From positions 305,433 through 369,432 of the forward strand of contig JAAVTG010000584.1 of NCBI GenBank assembly GCA_011947345.1: a stretch of DNA of 64,000 bases. The letters run 5' to 3'. The stretch is from Phytophthora quininea (lineage: Eukaryota > Oomycota > Peronosporomycetes > Peronosporales > Peronosporaceae). The notes below the pieces were generated by a model. The model was not told the DNA's origin, made no database searches, and was given only the letters and a program-made list of their open reading frames with translations. This document shows, one piece after another, positions 56,101 through 64,000 of this stretch. The translations under genes were made by a program, and so were the position numbers. The first letter of the stretch is position 1, and each line of letters starts with the position of its first letter.

Positions 56101-57577
56101 ACCATATAACCTTTGTTCATTAGACACAGCCCTTGATAGGCGGTTGATCGCGTTAATCGTAGCCTCGCGATAACCAGACGCCGTATAGTCGAAGCGCAAG
56201 TGTCCTAATCGGACACGTGCGTTGTATTGCGGTCCAACCTCTTTCAACTTGATCCGGAACTGCAACGGCCAAGCAACGCAAATATCAGCCAAAGAACCGC
56301 TAATTACAACGTGAAAACTCGTACCTTGACCCCAGGAGCCAACTTCAGATCATGGCTCCTGTTTAAAAGTGAAGGAACAGTCTCAATTCCCTCCACCAAC
56401 TGTTGAAATGAAGACTCCAGATCGACATTCGGGCCCACCAAAGCCAGAAGATACGCTCGTCCTTCTTCCGCTCTCAAATTCAGGTTTTTGAAGACTTTGT
56501 TTTCAGCTTGTTGTTCTTTCCTGAACTGTCGTGAGGTTGTAGCTTTTGCTCCATTTGCTTGACTTGATTGTTCGAGGTTCTTCGCGAAGGTAACGCTCTT
56601 TCTCGGTGTAGCAGGACGCCTCGTTGTCGTTGATGAAGCCACCAAAATGCCTCGTGGCCGTGTTGTAGAATGCCCGTTTGAACTATTTGCAGTCGGAACT
56701 GTTGACCTTGTGTTTGTGTCAACCTCCATGGCTTCTGGCCCAGCAGCAGAGTTCTTCTTTTCCACTTGAGGCCCTGTAAAGGCCACATACCATTTCCGAA
56801 ACTTGTCTGCGAACTGGAATCTCCTGTCAGCCATGAAGCTCTTCCTCGCTTCGCAGGTCATTATCTTCACGTATTGCTGCAGTTTCTTGGCAGACTGCAG
56901 TCGTTGTACAGCAAGTCGGTCTTGCCCAATGAGCTCTTCGTATCTCTTGAGTAGCTGTTGGTGCGAGTTGTCCAGCTCGTCCAGTGTGCGTAGGATCTGG
57001 CCAGGTGATCGACCCCGTAGCGGGATCTCCTGGGCCACTCGCTCTAGCCGCACAAAGCGCAGCACCACCACTCTTTGTTATTCTTCAGTTGCGTCGCTCC
57101 TACCTCTGCCACGTCCTTCTGGAGCTGCTTGAGCTTCCTCGGGACCAGTAGGAAGTCCTCTTTGTCCATCCCTACCAAATAGTCGTCTGGCTGGACGGTG
57201 CAGATGGGGCCGGCCTTTGCCTTGCGCGCCTCTTTGTCTTCGAACTGCATGGAGAAGCGCAGCTGCTCGGTGGCGACTTGCTGCACCTGGAAGACGTGCG
57301 AGGCCATGAGCGAGTTGACCTTCAGCCCGAAATCTTCGAGCGCCAGCGGGATCGGAAGCGTCGCCGGCAGCGAGTAGTGCACTTCGAAGGCGCGGCCCAG
57401 AGACAAGTACTTGCGCACAGACAGCGCGGCCTCCACGCGCCACAGCCGCACGTGCAGCTCGAACGACAGTCCGTCCACCCGAGACGGCTGCATCTCGTCT
57501 CTTCTTCTTTGCGGATCGAATTCTGGCGGCGTCAAGTACACTTGCTTTTTGTATGGCGTTCGACAACATGGCGCCAT
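53146..57577 (-). CDS. Large protein with repeated dsRBD-like modules, family unknown
   Basis: Multi-exon gene from ATG 57577 ([20 protein letters not shown]) to TAA 53146. An N-terminal beta-rich domain leads to a coiled coil ([20 protein letters not shown]) and a Ser/Thr/Lys linker. Then follow modules with the beta-beta-beta-alpha look of dsRNA-binding domains: [22 protein letters not shown] (56240-56160), [20 protein letters not shown] (near 54990), [23 protein letters not shown] (54100-54030), [19 protein letters not shown] (53830). An acidic run lies at 54480-54370. The C-terminal 150 residues could be SPOC-like. One intron is 56324-56260. Three homopolymer gaps break the frame (57068-57069, 55383-55386, 53618-53621). 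RNA binding is inference only. Confidence 0.6.
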
Positions 57578-57628
57578 CTTTTTGCTTCATGACTACATTA
57601 GCTGTCGTGTTGAAGTGATTTACGCTTG

Positions 57629-58468
57629 CTACTCCATGAGGAAGATGCGGCTGGCAACGTCGGCCACGAGCCAGTCGACTCCATCGACAAGGCCGTCGCT
57701 CGTGACAGCATTGCAGGAGACGATATTCCAGTGACGAGTGGAAAACTGCGCCGAGCGCAGTCCCAGTGCACCCGCGATCTCGAACGAGGACAGCGCCCCC
57801 GGCAGGTCCTGCTTGTTGGCGAAGATCAGTAGCGTCGCCCCAGCCAGTTTCTGCGTGCAAAAACAGCGGAACCATCGCTTAGCAAAGCTTTACAAATCAA
57901 GTTGTTCTTGGCCAACACGCACCTCCTGTGTAAGAAGACTCGCTAGCTCGCGCTTACAGTCCTCGAGACGCCGTCGATCGGCGCTATCCACCACCCAGAC
58001 GAGGCCATCCGTCTGTTGATATTGCAAACACGGCAGATCGGTCACTATCGCTCACCCGCCGCAAGCGGCATTAAAACACAAAACCACAGACCTGTTCGAA
58101 GTAGTTCCTCCAGTACGAGCGAATTGTCTGCTGCCCGCCGATATCCCACACGTTCAGCTTAAAGCTGCAGCAAAGATAGCCATAAACTTTCCGTCCATCG
58201 CCTCCAGAGTGCAAACACGGCCACGCACTCCTTGTACTCGAGCGTCTGGATGTCGAAGCCCAGCGTGGGCGAGATCTCGTTGATATCCTGCCCCATGAAC
58301 TTCTTGAGGATTGTCGTCTTTCCGGCATTGTCCAGGCCTCTAGGAACACCACGACGTTAGACGGTGGCGATACTTGGAAGACGGCCCTACCAACGCCACG
58401 CACAGCATGAGCACGCGGATCTCCTTCTCTTTCTCCTTGACCTTCTTGAGGATGCTCAGCAGCCCCAT
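57629..58468 (-). CDS. ARL2: ARL2, ADP-ribosylation-factor-like GTPase
   Basis: A small GTPase that acts with tubulin cofactors in alpha/beta-tubulin assembly and in mitochondria. Start [21 protein letters not shown] at 58468, then P-loop GLDNAGKTT, switch [23 protein letters not shown], and NKQD and SCNA base-recognition motifs. Gly2 is kept but ARL2 is usually not myristoylated. Exons on the minus strand: 58468-58404, 58339-58229, 58164-58091, 58012-57923 and 57850-57629, separated by GT-AG introns of 64-78 bp. Each junction restores the frame exactly. The product is about 186 residues, the family size. The gene stands 51 bases from the start of the large gene to its left, head to tail. Confidence 0.95.
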
Positions 58469-58578
58469 TTTCGGCGAGAAGTTTGAAAGTGATACATCTA
58501 ATTTTGAAACTAGCTCGTGTTTGCTGCGAAACGCCGCCTGCAACTCCAGCAGAGCAAACGTCAACTTGCACGCCGATC

Positions 58579-59848
58579 ATGACCAAGGCAATTCCAACGA
58601 AGCGATCGCGCACGCAGCAGCGGATGGGAACCAAGAGGACGGTCATGTACCGGAGACGACAAGTCGCACCAAAACTCGACCCGCTACACAGCACTTTGGT
58701 GATTGGGATGATCATAAGCAACCTCCGTCGTTGGAGGGACTGCTGGAGTTGGAGCTGGACTTGATACTGCCCGTGACGGCAATCCCTGCCCCAGCCAGCA
58801 ATCAACATCCTGTGAGTGCGCCCACAGACAAGCTGCAAACAGACGTCCCCACGGTCTCGCTCGAGTTGCTGGTATGTGAGCTATGTGTCTGCACTAGTGG
58901 AAGCTGCGAGGTTGTTGCTGTGATTGATGTGGTTGCTTGTGTTTCTTGCTGTAGGCACTACAGAGCCCACATGGAGAGAATCAACAGTGGCAAACTGAAG
59001 AAGAAGACCACGAGGAAATCTGTCCGATCATTCCTACTGTGAGTCTGGCTCGCCCTCTAGCGATGCGACCGGAAGCGCACTCGCCGAGCCTTCGGAAAGA
59101 GATGCAAACGGCCAGGGGAAGCATGCACTTGGACATTCTGTCCCCCACAGAGAACGTTCCGTCGTTCCCGTCGTCGCCCACTTTTTCGTCGGCCGAGGAC
59201 GACTTCGACTTGGCGTCGCCGATGGCGTTACCGGACACACCGTCGCAAACCCGACCCAAACTCAGCTTTGCCTGGGACCTTGAACCAAGTTCTCCTCACC
59301 ACGACGACGGCTACAAAAATGCTAGAGACCGATGTCGATATGTGCAGTCCAAGAGCGTCCAAAGACCAGAACGGCGAGTTCCGCGGGTGTCAAGCGTTGC
59401 TCGAGCGGCCACTCCAAATCCAAGGAACCACAGGAGTTTTGCCGCGCCCACGCGAGCAAACTACCGGACACCGCTTTCTACGCTGCCGGAAGGCCGAAGC
59501 AAAGCCCGACACGGCGGCATCTACTCGCTGCTGCTCAAGAACAAATCAACGCCGAATGAGCCGACGCTGGTAGAGGACGCACACAACACGGGAGGTGCGT
59601 ATGTGTGTATGATTCTCCGCTCCTTTCCCTTCGCTGCTCACGGCATCGAAACGTGCTCCACCTGCAGAAACGACTGGGGCTCTGTCCGTACCCAAGGCAA
59701 GGAACTCGCTTGTCGCTTCCTTCGCTTCTCCTCTTCCTGCTCTGACGAACTTAACATCTCTGTCTAGGCCTCACCGCCTCGCTCGTTGAGCAAGCTGAAG
59801 CACGGAGGCATCTACACCATGCTTCGAAGCAACAAACCCACCCGTTAA
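58579..59848 (+). CDS. Unrecognised protein with a duplicated HGGIY motif
   Basis: Divergent from ARL2 (starts 110 bases apart). The start is uncertain: ATG 58579 lies in a frame that must shift near 58640-58680 to enter the good frame ([15 protein letters not shown]). An intron GTATGT...GCTGTAG at 58873-58953 joins LELL to [20 protein letters not shown]. The body is Ser/Pro-rich with likely phosphorylation sites ([20 protein letters not shown]). Near the end [12 protein letters not shown] occurs, and after a last intron (59594-59767) [15 protein letters not shown] closes the protein at 59848. The junction of this last intron is off by one base. No family recognised. The repeated motif may be a short binding element. 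Confidence 0.55.
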
Positions 59849-59999
59849 CTCCTAGCTAGGAGCACAAAGTATTTCTCCTTCTCATGCCTGGAAGCTACGA
59901 ATGTCTTCCTTCGTCATTTCTTCTTCCTCCCAGGACACGTTGGACAAGCGCTTTTTGCATACTAAATCCCAGCTATTTGCTAATATCAGAACACTCGCG

Positions 60000-60956
60000 A
60001 TGAACCGCATCTTCGGCGCCAAGAAGAAGCAACCGGAGGCGCCGCCCGTCAACATCTCGGATGTAGGGGCAAGGTGGACGCGCGGGTCACGGACCTGGAC
60101 ATGAAGGTGCGTCTGCGGCAGTCGGCGCGGCGTCGGGGGCGTCAGCACTAACTGCACTCGGCGACAGATTGAGAAGCTCAACGAGGAGCTCCGCAAGTAC
60201 CAGCAGCAGATGAAGAAGACAAGAGGGCCTGCGCTCAACTCGGTCAAGCAGAGGGCCATGCAGACGCTCAAGCGCAAGAAAATGTTCGAAGCGCAGCGAG
60301 ATAAACTCATGGCGCACTCGTTCAATATCGAGCAGGTACGGCAGGCGAGCGCAGCGTCCAACCACGGAGGTTTTATGCTGACCCCGCGTCTGCACAGGCA
60401 TCATTCGCTATCGATACGTCCAGGGACACGATTTCGACCGTCGCTGCGATGAAGAGCGCGGCAGTGCAGCTCAAGGCGGAGACCCAGAAAATCGACATTT
60501 CCGAGCTGGAGGTGTGGGCTGTTGTTGCTACGCACAGATTTCGATCAGAGCAGCTGAGTGCGTGCGTGTTTTGGTGCAGGATGTTCAAGACGACATGGCG
60601 GACTTGATGGAGGACATGAACGAGATCCAGGACATCATTGGCCGTTCGTACGGGTGCGTTGGCGGTGGGCTGTCGTGCGTGATGAAGCAACACGCTGACA
60701 TGTATGTATCCTGGTCTACACTTTCCGCAGCATCGGTGACGAGGTCGACGAGAGCGAGCTGGAGGCAGAGCTCGCTGGTCTGGAGGAAGAGTGGGCCGAG
60801 GAAGAGAACGAGCTGGAGGCGGAGCAGACGCCGTCCTACCTGGCTCCGGCGCAGCAGCACGAGCTGCCCGCCGCGCCCTCGGGCACGTTAGAATCTGGAC
60901 GGGCCACTCGCGTCACCGACGACTTTGGGCTGCCTGTAGCCTCGACACCGTACTAG
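60000..60956 (+). CDS. CHMP5: CHMP5/VPS60, ESCRT-III-associated protein
   Basis: A Snf7-family protein that works with VTA1/LIP5 and VPS4 in ESCRT-III filament turnover at endosomes. Start MNRIFGAKKKQPEAPPVNIS is typical of CHMP5. The helical core (LNEELRKYQQQMKKT, AMQTLKRKKMFEAQRDKL, SFNIEQ), DVQDDMADLMEDMNEIQDI, and the acidic tail ending DDFGLPVASTPY follow the family. Introns are 60107-60167, 60336-60397, 60512-60579 and 60654-60730, all GT-AG. The frame breaks once in a G run (60066-60069), where one more G gives GKVDARVTDLDMK; treated as an error. TAG at 60954. Confidence 0.93.
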
Positions 60957-62634
60957 CGCTGTCTACAGCATTCATAACGTTAAACGCGTGGCGAGAATAT
61001 AGTTGCTGCTGCCTTGGCACGAGCGCGGCTCACCAAATTGCGTTGCCTCAATGCTGGTGGTCTCAAGTGCGTGGCAGAGCGGGATAAATGGCGTATAGGC
61101 ATGCAAGCGATGAAATTCTTATGTATGGTCCTTATTCCTAGTCTGTAACTAGAGGCCTAGCCACTGCTCCGTTCCGTTTCGACCTCCTCGCTTTACGGGC
61201 TTTAACGATAATGACCTCATTGCAGAGTTTTTCCTGTACATATCTCTAGCTCTCACCTTCCTTTTTTCTGTCAGAACCTGTATATTGGAATGCGATCAGC
61301 CTTTTTGTCCAACACTTCCCCTATTAATAGGATCACACTAAGATACGCTCTGACTACCACTCTTCACTCTTGGCCTGACTAAACGACCTCGCGAAGGTCT
61401 CTGTTCGCTAGCATGTCAACAGGACAAGGCGCTCATCCTGGCCGCTTGGGAAGTCGGGGGAAATTCTGCTCTGGTTGTATCACCCTTGCAGGGTCTTACT
61501 TTGTCCAATCCTTCCTATTCCGCTATTTTATACAAATACCAAGTGCTAAATCGGCGGAGCCAGTGAAGCCAAACACCCGAATGATTAGCGACGAGGCGTC
61601 GTTTCACAAACAGTGACCCCTTCAGGATAGTGGCCCACAACAAACCCTCGCATCACGTCGCAATTAATTCAAATCAACCTCCTTTGTTCACCAATGATGG
61701 AGGCGAGAAATCTAATGACAAATCTGGTGTGGCATCAGATTTGTCATTACTTTCCTCCCAAACCTTTCACTGCTGCAAACGCGCCGCTAAAAACCGTACC
61801 AATTTTCTCAGCAGTCTTCTTCAGCAGTCCATAGACAGTCGATGCAGGAACTAAAGACTTCTAGTAGAAGTCCCCTTCGCCTCTTGTTTCCCCCTTTCAT
61901 CAATGTGACTATTCGTCCAGTCATCTATATATCGTCGTTAAAACGAATACCCTCTTGCAACCCCACAGAGATCAAGGCGAGTGCAACAGTGCTAGTAACT
62001 TCCACGGTGGTATCATCACTCGCATCGGTACTTGTTTATTATCATTGCCTAAGCAGCAGTTGGTGAGCCAGCCTGTATGGAAGTGCTCATCAAATGCTGA
62101 CTGTCGAAGTAAAACTACACCAGCGATTTTGTATGTGCATTTTTTTATTTATTCACTCTAATGCCGTGACTCAGTGTTCAGTTCATGCTACATCTTGCAC
62201 TTCATACATACAGATTGGTGGTTGGTACATCTTAAAGTTTTGTATATCATACATACTCGTTATGACTATTACATCTGGAAGTTTGTATATCATACAGATT
62301 GGTTGGTATGTCTATCACATCTTAAAGTTTGTTTAATACTGGGATGGGAAAGAAGCGTATAGGGTTGGGCCAACTCAACTAGGATAAATGCACGCCTGGG
62401 ACGAACCAAATGGGTATGAGCCCAAAAATGTCGGTAACCGTTTCAGTCTCAGTTTGGAGCCAGTAACTTGAAAAATACCGTTCTTGTCCGTATTTAGCGT
62501 CGGTAATGAGCCGGTTTTGAAGTTCCTTCCGTAAATAGAGGGAACTTCAGTAGGCCCTCATGGGAGAGGGCGAAGGTTCTCCAGTTTGAAGCATTTCATT
62601 GGCTGTTTTACGGTGCGTTTTAGCGGAAAAAATC
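60957..62634. other. Intergenic region with a hairpin and short repeats
   Basis: No gene seen. 61712-61749 is a hairpin: AATGACAAATCTG and CAGATTTGTCATT around a short loop. 61450-61545 shares blocks with 28600-28745. The ORFs here are short, AT-rich and without coding character. Confidence 0.45.
62206..62332. repeat. Imperfect tandem repeat, about 85-bp period
   Basis: CATACAGATTGG...TTGGTACATCTTAAAGTTTTG at 62206 recurs as CATACAGATTGGTTGGTATG...CACATCTTAAAGTTTG at 62291. A GTTTGTATATCATACA block also appears twice (62237, 62281). Confidence 0.7.
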
Positions 62635-64000
62635 ATGTCATGGGTTGCTAAAAGACGATTTGCTTCCTGCTATTGCGATCTTCAGCAGTCGCCCATGGAG
62701 CCCGAGGGAAGAAGACGTCGTGACGAGGCGAGTAGCGTCTCGATCGCTGTGCGGGAAGCCATCCAAGCCTTTGTTCCTGATGCTGGCACGAAGATCCTTC
62801 CAGCGAAGCCAAGCGAGACCTCGTTCGTGTACGACTGGGGCGTGCGCGTGGTCAGCACGTCCGACGAGAGCGCTACCGCTATTTGGATGTGCATGGCGAG
62901 CGAAACCTGCCGCACACAGCGCCAAGATATTGATGTCCGGTGGAAAGACATCTAAAGGAACTAACCACCTGAACAAGGCTCATGGTGTTGCTTCCGACAA
63001 GACCGCCAGCGAGGCGGGCAAGAAGCGAACACGTGAAGAAGAGCTAGCCATCTTGCGGCGAAGCCCACTGTTCCGTGACGATCCCGGTCGCGCATACGTC
63101 CTGATCGAGACGATGCGTATCGTGAATAATAATCTCCTTTCCGCATCGGAGAATACGAGGAGTCACTGCTAATCCGTGATCTGGTGCTCAAGGAGGCTCG
63201 GGTGGCCTTAAACGCCAAGGTCATCCGTCATTCTGTCGTGGAGCTCTACGACGCGACTAAGCGTCAGATCGAGGCGATGCTGGCCGAAAACCGAATCGGA
63301 TCAGCCAAGTGCTTCTCCATTGTGGGCGACTTTTGGGCAGCGTCCGCGATGAACACCAAGTTCCTGGGGCTACGGCTGTATTTGGTGGATTCGTCGTTCG
63401 AGTTCAAATCGGTGCTACCGGGAACCCGTCACTTCGCCCCACAATACGGGGAGCGGGATGGAGGAATACGTGGTCCTTTTACCGGTGGATTGGCGGTGTC
63501 TTAGCAGACTTTGGTTTGAGTCGCCATGACCTCTTCGGCTCAACAAGCGACGGGGAAGTGACGTTAAGTGGATGATGACGACCGGTCTGAAGTTGTGTTG
63601 GGAATGGTGCGTACCGCATTTTACGCACGCGGCCACCAAGACTGCATTTGGTATCGTCGCTGACACCAGCACGTCCAAGAACCCAGCGATGACCGACATG
63701 CTGCGGCGAATTGTCAAGACCGTGTACCAGACGCAGCACGTCGAAGTAATGGGCACTCTGTTCAGTGAGTTATGCAGCGTCATAACAGAGGATGATGTGA
63801 ACGCCAAACAGCTAATCAACTTCCGCATTCACCGTTTCCTGGGCCTCGCGCGAGTCGTCCGGCGCATTTTACTACTTTGGGACCCACTTGTGGCATGGTA
63901 CGAAGACAGAGCGGTTAAAGCCCGACGCGAAAATGTGGTTCCACCGGCGGCCTTCCGGCTGGCTCGTGACAAAATGGAGCTCATCCAGGTGCTTTCGCTG
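62635..64000 (+). pseudogene. hAT-type transposase with BED finger, runs off right edge
   Basis: N-terminal BED-type zinc finger: IWMCMASETC, then after a frame change near 62925 SGGKTSKGTNHLNKAHGV supplies the two His. Next come a helical region (KEARVALNAKVIRHSVVELY), the first catalytic Asp area (FSIVGDFWAAS near 63325), RLYLVDSSFEFKSVLPGTRH, GERDGGIRGPF, a second Asp area (FGSTSDGE near 63535), DVKWMMTTG and WEWCVPHFTHAATKTAFG. This is the layout of oomycete hAT-like transposases. At least four frame changes occur; some may be base errors. The dimerisation domain should lie beyond the window. Confidence 0.75.

Noticed and set aside
57078..57875. 265-codon minus ORF spanning the ARL2 3' end and the next gene
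   Set aside because: It crosses two genes in the wrong frame. ARL2 exons and the MAPCC start explain the region.
1..64000. CRISPR arrays, prokaryotic operons or phage genes
   Set aside because: No regularly spaced repeats. Gene structure with short spliceosomal introns is eukaryotic.

Overview
The window looks like an oomycete nuclear genome, most probably a Phytophthora-type Peronosporales species. This rests on short GT-AG introns of about 55-90 bp, very compact housekeeping genes, Ty3/gypsy chromoviruses whose pol sequence resembles those of oomycetes, and a hAT-type transposase of the kind common in Phytophthora. The organism call is inference from gene content; no species-level marker was seen.

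Layout. 1-23094 is LTR-retrotransposon DNA. Two copies of one chromovirus lie head to head: 1-6365 and 6711-13075 form a nearly perfect inverted repeat of about 6.4 kb per arm around a 345-bp spacer. The right copy continues through pol (PR, RT, RNase H, IN, chromodomain) to 17881. It then carries an approximately 1,000-codon antisense coding block (21206 down to 18171), a polypurine tract and a 3' LTR (21500-23094). 23095-33912 is a TE-rich, gene-poor stretch. It holds a host exon cut off at the LTR edge, a divergent intronless histone H4 (24885-25193), a broken acidic-tail gene, small inverted-repeat elements, and degenerate Ser/Pro-rich coding sequence. 34277-40061 holds two conserved genes, SepSecS (+) and CLU (-). 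40188-48534 is again mobile DNA: a DDE transposase relic, and a Ty1/copia element broken by a 3.3-kb inverted-repeat-bounded segment that carries one CAND1 exon.

49209-60956 is a dense block of host genes: a HIT/HINT1 protein, an HD-domain phosphohydrolase, the kinesin-II subunit KAP3 (divergent with the HD gene over 190 bp), a large protein with repeated dsRBD-like modules, ARL2, an unrecognised protein, and the ESCRT-III protein CHMP5/VPS60. KAP3 and ARL2 fit an organism that makes flagellated zoospores. The right end (62635 to the edge) is a hAT-type transposase.

A technical theme runs through the window. Conserved genes are broken by single-base deletions that fall almost always in homopolymer runs (SepSecS once, CLU four times, CHMP5 once, the dsRBD-like gene three times). 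Most differences between the palindrome arms are also homopolymer length changes. These look like consensus errors, so the genes are annotated across them as probably intact.
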